A DNA stretch of 64,000 bases from Archangium minus (lineage in GTDB: Bacteria > Myxococcota > Myxococcia > Myxococcales > Myxococcaceae), in NCBI RefSeq assembly GCF_044360475.1, contig NZ_CP043494.1:4464001-4528000 (forward strand), given 5' to 3'. Positions 42,160 through 50,740 of the stretch are shown here, piece after piece; within the stretch, counting starts at the first letter, position 1; the number at the start of each line of letters is the position of its first letter. The position numbers and the translations under genes were made by a program. The notes below the pieces were generated by a model, which worked only from the letters and a program-made list of their open reading frames with translations, ran no database searches and was not told the DNA's origin.

Positions 42160-43533
42160 ATGGACGTACCGAAACCCTCCCTGGGGCTGTTCCGGCTGAC
42201 CTGGCCCATCTTCCTGGAACTGTTGTTGTTCATGCTGATGGGCACGTCGGACACGCTCATGCTCAGCGGTGTGTCGGACGAGGCCGTCTCCGCGGTCGGA
42301 GTGGTCAATCAGTACATTTCTCTGTGCATTCTCATCATGAATGTCATCAGCCACGGCGCCTCCATCGTCGTGGCGCAGTACCTCGGGGCGCGCAGGAGCG
42401 CCGAGGCCGCCCGGATCTCGGCCCTGGCCATCACGCTGAACCTGCTGCTCGGGCTCGTCGTGAGCGCGACGCTGCTGTTGCTCGGCGGCTTCATCTTGAG
42501 CCACATGAACCTGGAAGGCGTGGTGTTGGCCCACGCACAGGCGTACATGCGGATCGCGGGTGGATTCATCTTCCTGCAGGCCCTCATCAACGTCATCGCC
42601 GCCCTCATCCGTACCTACGGCTTCACGCGGCAATCCATGTACGTGTCGCTGGGCATGAATGTGCTTCACGTGCTGTGCAACTACGCCCTGATCTTCGGCC
42701 ATCTCGGGATGCCGGAGCTGGGGGTAACGGGGGCAGCGGTGTCCACGGGGGTGAGCCGGGCCGCCGCGCTCGTTGTCTTCGCGTGGATGCTCTACCAGGT
42801 GATGGACGTGCGGATGGTGCCGCGTGACTTCGTGACGTTCTCGGGGGAGTACATCCGCAAGCTCTTGAAGGTGGGCGTCCCGGCGGCCATCGAGCAGGTC
42901 ACCTATCACTCGTGCCAGACGGTGTTCCTGTACTACGTCACGTTCCTCGGCCCCACAGCGCTGGCGTCCCGGCAGTACGCGATGGCGATCTCCCAATATG
43001 TCTTCTTGTGCAGCCTGGCGATTGGGATGGGGACGGCCATTTTGGTGGGGCGGATGGTGGGAGCGAGCCAGCCAGACGCGGCCTACCGGCAGGCGCTGGC
43101 GAGCTTGAAGTGGGCAGTGGCAATCACCGTCCTGGTGGACGTGCTCGTCATCCTGGTGCGCCAGCCACTGGTTGGCCTGTTCACGACCAATGGGGACATC
43201 CTGCTGTTGACGTCACGGGTCATCTTGTTGAGCCTGCTGCTGGAGTCCGGACGATCATTCAACCTCGTCCTGGTGAACGCTCTGCGTGCCGCGGGGGATG
43301 CGCAGTTCACCGTCTACATGGCTTTCATTTCCATGGTCTGTATGAGCCTGCCGCTGGGCTATCTGCTCGTCTTCAAGCTCCAGCTGGGGCTGCCCGGTAT
43401 CTGGCTCGCGATCGCGGCGGACGAATGGACGCGAGGTCTTGTCTTCTGGTACCGCTGGAAGAGCCGGGCCTGGGAGAGGCACTCGCTCGTCGCGCCCCAG
43501 GAGCAGACCGCCACGGTGGCGCTCGGCGGATGA
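42160..43533 (+). CDS. MATE-family multidrug/metabolite exporter
   Basis: This 457-residue, twelve-helix permease has two homologous halves of six helices. It begins LGLFRLTWPIFLELLLFMLMGTSDTLMLS, the usual MATE opening, and the second half has VGVPAAIEQVTYHSCQTVF and MGTAILVGRMVGA. It would export cationic drugs or metabolites with Na+ or H+. The ATG at 42160 has GAGG four bases upstream. The C-terminal tail is hydrophilic. No regulator is adjacent. Confidence 0.93.
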   Translation: MDVPKPSLGLFRLTWPIFLELLLFMLMGTSDTLMLSGVSDEAVSAVGVVNQYISLCILIMNVISHGASIVVAQYLGARRSAEAARISALAITLNLLLGLVVSATLLLLGGFILSHMNLEGVVLAHAQAYMRIAGGFIFLQALINVIAALIRTYGFTRQSMYVSLGMNVLHVLCNYALIFGHLGMPELGVTGAAVSTGVSRAAALVVFAWMLYQVMDVRMVPRDFVTFSGEYIRKLLKVGVPAAIEQVTYHSCQTVFLYYVTFLGPTALASRQYAMAISQYVFLCSLAIGMGTAILVGRMVGASQPDAAYRQALASLKWAVAITVLVDVLVILVRQPLVGLFTTNGDILLLTSRVILLSLLLESGRSFNLVLVNALRAAGDAQFTVYMAFISMVCMSLPLGYLLVFKLQLGLPGIWLAIAADEWTRGLVFWYRWKSRAWERHSLVAPQEQTATVALGG

Positions 43534-43616
43534 AAGGTGGCTCGAGGAGATGAAGCAATTGGCCTCGTGAAGCTGGCCTGGGGCGGGACCAGCTCCACGA
43601 GTTGTGTCGGGGGTGC

Positions 43617-45773
43617 TTAGTTGAAGCTCAGCGCGCTGTCATTGGCGTTGGTGACCTTCTTGCCCTTGAAGTCGATCGTGAAGTGATCGCTCGGCTTGGC
43701 CGAACCGAGCCCCTTGAAGATGGCGAACACCTGCTTGAACTGGTTCTGGAACAGCACGTGGACGGCGTTCTGGTCCGAGGGCTTATCGCCAATCTTGAGG
43801 ATCTCCGCCGGGCTGGCCGGGAACGCGCCCATCAGCACCTTGTACTGGCTCACGCGCTCAGCGCCCATGTCGCGCAGCGCCAGCTCGCCCGCGTACACGG
43901 TGCGGTGGAAGTCACCATAAAAGTCATAAGCCGTGATCTTGGCGAAGTCGTCCAGCTTCAGGCCCGCGGCGCTGGCGAGCTTTTCGGCCTTGGCGGTTGC
44001 CTCGGCCCAGTCGGCGCTCAGTTGGCTGGCTGCGACTGCCGAGCCGGTTGCCGTGCCCGTCGCCGCGCAGGTTGCGCTGATCGGCACGATGCCTGGTGCG
44101 TCCTTCAGCTGCGCCAGTGTGACCTGGGTCTGCAACTGCGACAGGATCAGCATCTGCTTCCCGTCCAGTGACTTCGCCGCTTCCTTCATCTCGCACGGCC
44201 AGTACTCGTCCATGAAGCGCAGGCGCGACAGCTCGCCGAAGTAGTAGCGCGTGAACTCGCCGTAGGACTTCGTGTCCAGGATGGCGCGGTTCCAGCGCTT
44301 GGCCACGTCGCCGCTGGCGGTGCTGGCCTGGAGGTAGTCGTACTCGGTCTGGTACAGCGGGAACAGCTCGTCAAAGCGAGGCACCGAGCTCAGGCCGATG
44401 GTCTGCACATCGACGGTGTCCAGGTCCTTGTAGGTGACGATCTTGTAGGACGCGCCATACACGGCCAGCGACGGCGACTGGACATTGACGAGGAAGTTGC
44501 CGGCCGCGTCCTGGTAGTCGTTGGTGCCGTTGAAGTGCATGTGGCCGCCGATATGCAGTCGCAGACCGGTGGCCGCCAGCGCCGCCGTGGTTGCCGCTTC
44601 CGGAACACGGGCGGTCTGGAAGGCGCCCGGCTTGAACACTGCCTTCATCGCCTGGGTCTGGTTGGCGTAGAAGTCCATGGTCGGGTAGTGCGAGAAGGCC
44701 ATCAGCTGCTTGCCCTGCGCCCTGGCCCGCTCGGTCACCGACTTGATCCACTCCAGCAGGTGCTTCTTGTGCGTCAGCACCTTGTTCCAGCCCGCATTGC
44801 CGGCGCCATCGAAACCCTTGAAGGAGGTCGGGTTGGCCGGGTCGAACTTGCTGTTGGGGACGAAGACGTTGGCGTCGATCGACAGCAGCCACAATCCCTT
44901 GACCGGCTCCACCAGGTAGCTGGAGTCGGTGATGTGGGTGCACCGGGTGTAGGGCCTGCCCAGCTCGGCTTCGCCAGCCGCCTTGTATTTGCCGCCCTCG
45001 CCCTCGGCGCAGATTTCGAACTGGCGATTCTTCAGCTCGGCTTGGGCCACAGCCTCTTCATGGCTGTACTGGCCGTTGCTGTATTGGCTGAAGGGCGTCT
45101 CCCAGTGCAGGTCCGCCTTGTTCGGCATGTATCCAAAATCACCCAGCTTCCCGAGCAGCTTCTCGTAGCCCTGCTCCATCAACTCATTGGTGCAGACCAC
45201 GCTTGGGTCATTGGCTTTGCAGGCGGCATTGCCGGTGGCGTAGACCTTCTGCTCCTTGCCATCCTGGGTCAGGAAGTCGTTCTTGCCGGCCTCGTCATCG
45301 TCATACGGCTCGTTGGGATCGTGGTTGCCGGGCGCGATGAAGAAGCGCATGCCCTTGGCCTGGTACTCATGCAGGATGTCGGCGATGCCGTTGATGTTGA
45401 TCGGCTGGGCATCGTCGGAAAAGTCGCCCGGAAGCGCGACCAGCCGCACGCCCTTCGCGTACGCGTCATCCAGTGCGGCGCGGAAGGCGAAGTAGTTCTC
45501 GTTGAACAGGCGGGTCGAGGTCAGCTGCGCATACATGGTGCGGATGGTCGCGTTCTTGCCATCCTTGGTTGGGATGCCCGCGAACTGCGTGCTCTTGAAA
45601 TCGCCATAGACGTTTTCAAAGTGCACATCCGTCATGAAGGCGACGCTGGGCGTGGCAGCGGGCACTTCCGGCTCCGGTTCCGGACGGGGGCGCTCCTCGT
45701 CGCAGGAGGACAGCAGTGCCGCCAACAGCGCCGCGCCAGCATGCGTCGGGCGCAATTGCATCTTGATGCTCAT
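43617..45773 (-). CDS. Lipoprotein calcineurin-like metallophosphoesterase
   Basis: This 718-residue lipoprotein has a lipobox (LLSSC, Cys24) and a calcineurin-like phosphoesterase domain with the metal motifs FMTDVHF, PGDFSDD (GDxxD), APGNHDP, FSHYP and GGHMHFN. It should hydrolyse a phosphodiester or phosphomonoester in the periplasm or at the surface. The C-terminal ~250 residues have no assigned domain. GC and codon choice appear lower and more uniform than in neighbouring genes, which hints at horizontal transfer. It is flanked by the MATE and LysR genes. The substrate is unknown. Confidence 0.88.
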   Translation of the reverse strand: MSIKMQLRPTHAGAALLAALLSSCDEERPRPEPEPEVPAATPSVAFMTDVHFENVYGDFKSTQFAGIPTKDGKNATIRTMYAQLTSTRLFNENYFAFRAALDDAYAKGVRLVALPGDFSDDAQPININGIADILHEYQAKGMRFFIAPGNHDPNEPYDDDEAGKNDFLTQDGKEQKVYATGNAACKANDPSVVCTNELMEQGYEKLLGKLGDFGYMPNKADLHWETPFSQYSNGQYSHEEAVAQAELKNRQFEICAEGEGGKYKAAGEAELGRPYTRCTHITDSSYLVEPVKGLWLLSIDANVFVPNSKFDPANPTSFKGFDGAGNAGWNKVLTHKKHLLEWIKSVTERARAQGKQLMAFSHYPTMDFYANQTQAMKAVFKPGAFQTARVPEAATTAALAATGLRLHIGGHMHFNGTNDYQDAAGNFLVNVQSPSLAVYGASYKIVTYKDLDTVDVQTIGLSSVPRFDELFPLYQTEYDYLQASTASGDVAKRWNRAILDTKSYGEFTRYYFGELSRLRFMDEYWPCEMKEAAKSLDGKQMLILSQLQTQVTLAQLKDAPGIVPISATCAATGTATGSAVAASQLSADWAEATAKAEKLASAAGLKLDDFAKITAYDFYGDFHRTVYAGELALRDMGAERVSQYKVLMGAFPASPAEILKIGDKPSDQNAVHVLFQNQFKQVFAIFKGLGSAKPSDHFTIDFKGKKVTNANDSALSFN

Positions 45774-45890
45774 GTATGAACCCCGTGCAATTGATTGTCA
45801 AAATTTCGAATACGCTTCACGTTATTGCATCGGGGAGGTGGCCTCTTTATTACATGTTGGTTACATGTGGGTGACTCACAGGTCGCCGGT

Positions 45891-46823
45891 TCACGAGCCC
45901 GCGGGTGCTGCTCGTGCCGCGGCGAGCACCTGCTCTCGGAGCCAGCGGTGCGCGGGGTCCTGCTGCCGAAGCGGGTGCCAGAGCTGCTGCACTCGCAGCG
46001 GCTCGTGAGGGAGCTCCACCGGCACCACGGTGAGTGGGAAGGCCTCGGCGAAGCGGCGCGCCACCCGCTCCGGCAGTGCGGCGATGAGCTCGGTGCTCGC
46101 CAGCACCCAGGGCGCCACGAGGTAGTGAGGGGTGAAGAGCACGATGTTGCGACGGACCTTCGTCTTGCGCTCGAAGCTCCCCTCGGTGCCGCCACGCGGC
46201 GAGACATGGAACTGGGGCAGAGAGAGGTCAAAGCGCTGCGGCTTGAGCAGCGCGGGATGGTCCCTGCGGCCCACCAGCATGTAGCGCTCGCGCACCAGCA
46301 CCTGCCGTTGGAGTCCTCGCGGTGCCCGGTCCCCCGGGGCGAGGTCGAAGACGCCGAGCACCAGGTCGAACTCGCCGGTCTCCAGCTCGGTGGTGGGGAA
46401 GTCGCGAGGGAGCGGTACCACGCGCAATCGCACACCGGGGTAGTGCGAGAGCTGTGCCGCGAGCTGCGGCAGCACGAGGAGCTGGGCGTGGTCGCTCGCG
46501 GCCAGGACGAAGGTGCGTTGCGCGGTCTCGGGCACGAAGTCCTCGGGCGGCACCAGGGCCTCCTGGAGCTGCCGTAGCGCGAGCGTGAGGGGCCCGCGCA
46601 GGGCTCGTGCCCGCGCGGTGGGCACCATCCCCTGACGGCCTCGCACGAAGAGCGGGTCTCCGAGCGCGGCGCGCAGTCGTGCCAAGGCGTTGCTGGTGGC
46701 TGGCTGTGAGAGCCGTAAGCGCGCCGCCGCGCGCCCCACGCTTTGTTCGATGAAGAGCGCGTCGAGCACGCGGAGCAGGTTCAGGTCGAAGTTGGCCAGA
46801 TTCACACCGTGAATATCGCTCAT
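45891..46823 (-). CDS. LysR-family transcriptional regulator
   Basis: This 310-residue regulator has the winged-HTH opening NLANFDLNLLRVLDALFIEQSVGRAAARLRLSQPATSNALARLR spread over residues 8-51. A linker helix and a PBP2-type effector domain follow, with the NahR/PcpR-like pattern PLFVRGRQGMVPTARA. The ATG at 46823 is chosen; an upstream ATG would add 13 residues. It is divergent from the MBL-fold lipoprotein gene, 78 bases away, and probably regulates it, as LysR proteins often do for divergent neighbours. Confidence 0.92.
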   Translation of the reverse strand: MSDIHGVNLANFDLNLLRVLDALFIEQSVGRAAARLRLSQPATSNALARLRAALGDPLFVRGRQGMVPTARARALRGPLTLALRQLQEALVPPEDFVPETAQRTFVLAASDHAQLLVLPQLAAQLSHYPGVRLRVVPLPRDFPTTELETGEFDLVLGVFDLAPGDRAPRGLQRQVLVRERYMLVGRRDHPALLKPQRFDLSLPQFHVSPRGGTEGSFERKTKVRRNIVLFTPHYLVAPWVLASTELIAALPERVARRFAEAFPLTVVPVELPHEPLRVQQLWHPLRQQDPAHRWLREQVLAAARAAPAGS

Positions 46824-46901
46824 TCCCACATCCAGGAGGCAAATGGCGCGGAGAGCGGGCACTGTGCTGTCGAACCTCCGAACTTTCAGGAGAAGTGCTC
46901 C

Positions 46902-47870
46902 ATGCGGAAACTCTTCGGGTTGTCATGGCTGTTGTTCACCGCGTGTGCGTCGTTGCCCCCGGCTGGGCCCCATGCCTTCGCGCCCCCGCCGACTCCGGCC
47001 ACGCCGATTCAGGTGTGTTGGATCGACACGGGGGGCGTGTCGGTGTCGGGGGGCTACGGCGCGGGCGGCTCCACCGTGGCCGCCACCTGGGAGGTGACCT
47101 CCGCGGCGCTCGTCATCCGCCACCCGGAGGGCGACCTTGTGCTCGACACCGGCATCTCCGCTCACGCGCAGGAGGAGCAGCGGGAGCTGGGCGCCTGGGG
47201 TCGCTTCATCTTCTCCCAGACGGCGGGTCGCAACGTGCCGCGGCGGAACTTGAAGGACGCCCTCACCGCGCTTGGGGTGACCCAACCGAAGGCGCTGCTC
47301 CTCTCTCACGTGCACGCGGACCACGCGGGTGGGGTGGCATCGCTGCCGGACGTGCCAGTGTGGCTGGCCGCCGAGGAGAGGCAGCTCGTCGAAGCGGAGC
47401 TAGAGCACCCTCGCGGGGTGACGCTCCCCGCGCAGGCTCGGGCCTTGAAGGGCCGCATGGTGCCCATTCCTTTCGTGGCGGAGCCCTACGCGAACTACGA
47501 CGCCCACTTCGACGTCTTCGGTGACGGCTCCGTGGTGGTGGTGCCGACCTTCGGGCACACACCAGGCAGCGTGGCCACGTTCGTGAACGTGTCTCCGGCC
47601 CTGCGCTTCGTGCACGTGGGCGACCTCATCAACCTGCGGGAATCCATTGAGCGCAACGTGGGGAAGTCGTGGCTGATGCGGCAGCTCACCGACGAGGACT
47701 CCGCGCGTACCCAGGAGGAGGTGGCGAAGCTGGTGCAACTCCACGCGCAGGATCCGGAGTTGCTCATCCTGCCCGCGCACGATGGTCAGGCCTTCGTGGA
47801 GCTCTTCGGCGCCGACAAGGGGGAGGTGCCGCCGTGCATCGGGGCGCCGCCCTCGTCCTGGCCGCGCTGA
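46902..47870 (+). CDS. Exported metallo-beta-lactamase-fold hydrolase
   Basis: This 322-residue protein has an N-terminal export signal with a possible lipobox (LLFTAC, Cys near 15). An MBL domain follows: GDLVLDTGIS, the metal motif SHVHADHAGG (HxHxDH), FGHTPGSVA and HVGDLIN. Such proteins include lactonases and other hydrolases; the substrate is not visible. It ends four bases before the convergent EBP gene. The divergent LysR gene is the likely regulator. The ATG at 46902 follows AGGAG. Confidence 0.87.
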   Translation: MRKLFGLSWLLFTACASLPPAGPHAFAPPPTPATPIQVCWIDTGGVSVSGGYGAGGSTVAATWEVTSAALVIRHPEGDLVLDTGISAHAQEEQRELGAWGRFIFSQTAGRNVPRRNLKDALTALGVTQPKALLLSHVHADHAGGVASLPDVPVWLAAEERQLVEAELEHPRGVTLPAQARALKGRMVPIPFVAEPYANYDAHFDVFGDGSVVVVPTFGHTPGSVATFVNVSPALRFVHVGDLINLRESIERNVGKSWLMRQLTDEDSARTQEEVAKLVQLHAQDPELLILPAHDGQAFVELFGADKGEVPPCIGAPPSSWPR

Positions 47871-47874
47871 GGGC

Positions 47875-49257
47875 TTACTCGAGCTCGTTCCCTGCGGGGA
47901 TGGCGATCTCATGCCGCTCGAGCAACCTGCGCAGTTGTGTGCGGTGCATGCCGAGCGCTCGCGCCGTGGCGGCCACGTTGCCGCCCTGCTGCCGCAAGGC
48001 CTCTTCGATGCGCGCACGCTCGTCCGCTTCGATGGGCCTGGCCCTCGAGGGCGCCTCCCTCGGCAGCACCCGCTCTTCCGGCGCGGGTAGGGGAGGGGGA
48101 GCGGCGCTGAACGCGGTGCCGGCGCTTGGGCTCAGATGTCGGGCCTCCACGCGCTGGGCTCCCTGCATGAGCGCTGCCTGAATGGCACTGCGGGTCTCGA
48201 CCAGGAGCTCGCGAACGTTGCCCGGCCAGGGCCGCAGCAGACACGCCTCCACCAGCGAGATGTGCAGCCCCAGCTCGGGTGCCACCTGTTGCACCTCTCG
48301 TTGGATGAGCAGCGCGAGCTCCTCGGGGCGCTGGCGCAGGGGCGGTATCGTCACCTCAGGCCGGCCGATGCGGAAGTAGAGGTCCTCGCGCAGCTTCCCG
48401 CTCGCCACCAGCCCCCGGAGATCCTTGTTGCTCGCCGAGCAGATGAGGATGTCCACTGTCTTTGGCTTCGCCGCTCCCAGGGAGAGGACCTCCTTGGTCT
48501 CCAGCGCCCGCAGCAGCTTGGCCTGGACCGAGAGATCCAACTCCACCACCTCGTCGAGGAACAGCGTGCCGCCGTCAGCCGCCTGGAGGTAGCCCTGGGC
48601 GTCGGCTTCGGCGCCCGAGTAGGCCCCCTTCCGAGCACCGAACAGCAGCCGCTCGGCGATGGTCTGGGGAATGGCCGCGCAGTTGACCGCCACGAAGGGC
48701 CCCGCGCTCCGTGGACCGTTCTCGTGGAACGCCCGCGCCACGCCCTCCTTGCCCGTTCCGCTCTCTCCATGGATGTGCAGGGGGAAGCCGAGCCGGGCCG
48801 CGCGCGCCACCTCCTCGAGCAGCGTCTGGAGGGCCGGACCGCGCACGAAGCCATTGCGCGTCACGACCCCCTGTTGTTCGAGCGGATTCACGTCCGCGCA
48901 GGGAACGAACAGCGAGTCCCCCATGCGGATGACCCGCTGCGCCTCGCGAGGCGTCTCGGCGGGCACGGGCTCTCCATCCACGAAGGTGCCATTCTGGCTG
49001 CCCAGGTCGGTGACCCAGAAGCGGCGCCCGTCGAAGCGGATGCGGGCATGACGGCGTGACATCCGGGGGTCCTGCGCTTCGCCCAGTGCTGGGGAGCCTC
49101 GGCCCAACTCCAGCTCGCCGCCGCGCAGGGGCAGGGCCACCGCCAGCGCCTTCCCCGGGGCGAACAGGCGCAGCAGTCCCGGGACGCGCTCCACTCCGGA
49201 GGCGTCCTTGTCGCCACGAATCCCACTCGGTTTCAGGGTCGACCCGTCCTGTTCCAT
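47875..49257 (-). CDS. FHA-domain sigma-54-dependent transcriptional activator
   Basis: This 460-residue enhancer-binding protein has an FHA domain at ~50-105 (RMSRRHARIRFDGRRFWVTDLGSQNGTFVDG), which binds phosphothreonine. The AAA+ domain follows (Walker A GESGTGKE, sigma-54 loop GAYSGA in place of GAFTGA, Walker B GGTLFLDEV), then a Fis-type HTH (QQGGNVAATARALGMHRTQLRRLL). Regulation by a Ser/Thr kinase through the FHA domain is the known theme for this class in myxobacteria. It is divergent from the lipoprotein gene at 49508, whose upstream region has a dyad and a sigma-54-type promoter. The neighbouring kinase-TPR gene could be its partner. Confidence 0.92.
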   Translation of the reverse strand: MEQDGSTLKPSGIRGDKDASGVERVPGLLRLFAPGKALAVALPLRGGELELGRGSPALGEAQDPRMSRRHARIRFDGRRFWVTDLGSQNGTFVDGEPVPAETPREAQRVIRMGDSLFVPCADVNPLEQQGVVTRNGFVRGPALQTLLEEVARAARLGFPLHIHGESGTGKEGVARAFHENGPRSAGPFVAVNCAAIPQTIAERLLFGARKGAYSGAEADAQGYLQAADGGTLFLDEVVELDLSVQAKLLRALETKEVLSLGAAKPKTVDILICSASNKDLRGLVASGKLREDLYFRIGRPEVTIPPLRQRPEELALLIQREVQQVAPELGLHISLVEACLLRPWPGNVRELLVETRSAIQAALMQGAQRVEARHLSPSAGTAFSAAPPPLPAPEERVLPREAPSRARPIEADERARIEEALRQQGGNVAATARALGMHRTQLRRLLERHEIAIPAGNELE

Positions 49258-49277
49258 GGGCGGGCATTATAGGCGGG

Positions 49278-49299
49278 GTGGCACAGCTTCCTGTGCCAC
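49278..49299. promoter_or_regulatory. Enhancer-like dyad and TGTGCCA repeats
   Basis: A perfect inverted repeat GTGGCACAG-N4-CTGTGCCAC lies about 110 bases upstream of the sigma-54 promoter. Further TGTGCCA/GTGGCA half-sites follow at about 49303-49370. Such distance and symmetry fit an upstream activating sequence for the adjacent enhancer-binding protein. Confidence 0.7.
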
Positions 49300-49403
49300 T
49301 GCGTGTGCCATGTGCCGGCTCTCTGTGCCAGGGACTCGCTGCCTCACGGTTCCTCGCGTGGCATGTGCCCGGGATCCTTGGAGGTTCCCCGTCTTTGACC
49401 CGC

Positions 49404-49419
49404 TGGCATGGTCTTGGCT
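49404..49419 (+). promoter_or_regulatory. Sigma-54 (-24/-12) promoter
   Basis: TGGCATGGTCTTGGCT has GG at 49405-49406 and GC at 49417-49418 with the required ten bases between. It matches the TGGCACG-N4-TTGCW consensus at most fixed positions. It drives the lipoprotein gene starting at 49508. Confidence 0.75.
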
Positions 49420-49507
49420 AAGCCCGGTGTCGACCAGCGAGCGCGGCGATATCGCCAACAGGACTGGGTAGGGCCGGCCAGCACTCGCAGCTGAGGGGGA
49501 GACTGAA

Positions 49508-50740
49508 GTGGATGCGACGAGGAAGTACGAAGTGGAGGGACGGGAGAACACGAAGCGGATGTCCGTGTGGCTCATGTGCATCGCGGTAGCGGTGGTGACC
49601 AACGGGTGTGCCGGGTGCATGGAGACGATTCGACCCAACCCAGGCCAGAGCCCCCGAGGCATCTTGCCCATCGGCTGCTCCGATACCGCCAGCGACTGCG
49701 GAGTCGCGACGATGAGTTTGACCGATCAATGCCCCACGGGGGAGTGCCCTCCCGGTGGAATCAACGGCAAGGGCATCTACACTGTGGTGGAGGGCAATTA
49801 TTGCTTCCTCTTCGGGGGGGAGCCACGTTTTTGCCCGGAGGCCTTCGTCAAAACCTCGGACAGCGTCATGCTCGAGGTCCGGGATCTGGAATCTCCGCGG
49901 GAGATTTACAAGAAACCCGTCATGGGCAAATTCCAGGGGACGGACGTCGTGGTGAGTGCCATCCAGAGTGACAAGAGCCAGCTGAGCATCAAGTACGTCT
50001 TGAATAAAAAGGAGTACACCGCGACAGGGGCGGACTTGGAGAAGCTGACGCTCTGGGTTGGTTCCTTTCGCACTGGAAACGGGGATGCGAGCCCTCTCGC
50101 CAACTACGAGTTGAAGATAACCCCCATCCAGTCGGAGAAGACCCAAGCGGATGGGGTCCAGCGGTACCAGGTCCGCTATCGTGAGGCCGGCGAGCAGGGG
50201 TGGTTGTTCCACTGCAAGGGAAAGAACGAGAGCCCGGAGAAGCCGAGCGCGGATGCCGTCGCCGCCTTCCTTGGCCAGAAGAGGATCAGCGGGCTGAGTG
50301 CTTTCGTCTCCTCCAATCCCAACTCGACCACCATGGGTTGCGAGACAGGAGCCATCGTCACCTGCTTGAGCTGGGGTTATACGCCTTGGAATGACAAGCC
50401 GGGTACGCCGGAGCGAAGTGATTATGCCTTTGGTTCCTGTCTCCAGGCCAAGCGTGCCGCCTACTTCGTCGGGTTCAAGGATTTCAATACCTATACGGTG
50501 AAGGGCACCAGCATCTTCCTGCGCGATCAGTACGGTATCAAGGACAACAACATCGAGAACCTGGAGGCGATCTGGAGCCCCGCGGGGGCGGTGTGCATCG
50601 ACACAGAGAAGATGCGCCGTTCGAGATTCAAGAGCACCGTCACGAACCTCAAGAACCTTCACAAGGTGCCCTCGTGCACTCCTCCTGATTGGAGCAGAGA
50701 GGGCAAGGTCGCCACTGGCCCCGAGAAACTACAGTTCTGA
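49508..50740 (+). CDS. Exported Cys-containing protein, probable target of the sigma-54 activator
   Basis: This 410-residue protein has an N-terminal signal with a lipobox-like NGC-AGC. The mature part is rich in Cys (CSDTASDC, DQCPTGECPPGG, NYCFLFGGEPRFC). The C-terminal region GYTPWNDK...SCLQAKRAAYFVG resembles the ADYC-type domain I recall from myxobacterial secreted proteins, though the motif itself is not exact. The GTG at 49508 has GGGGAGA upstream. It is the first gene after the sigma-54 promoter, so its expression is probably switched on by the adjacent FHA regulator. Its end overlaps the convergent kinase gene by 12 bases. Function unknown. Confidence 0.7.
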   Translation: MDATRKYEVEGRENTKRMSVWLMCIAVAVVTNGCAGCMETIRPNPGQSPRGILPIGCSDTASDCGVATMSLTDQCPTGECPPGGINGKGIYTVVEGNYCFLFGGEPRFCPEAFVKTSDSVMLEVRDLESPREIYKKPVMGKFQGTDVVVSAIQSDKSQLSIKYVLNKKEYTATGADLEKLTLWVGSFRTGNGDASPLANYELKITPIQSEKTQADGVQRYQVRYREAGEQGWLFHCKGKNESPEKPSADAVAAFLGQKRISGLSAFVSSNPNSTTMGCETGAIVTCLSWGYTPWNDKPGTPERSDYAFGSCLQAKRAAYFVGFKDFNTYTVKGTSIFLRDQYGIKDNNIENLEAIWSPAGAVCIDTEKMRRSRFKSTVTNLKNLHKVPSCTPPDWSREGKVATGPEKLQF

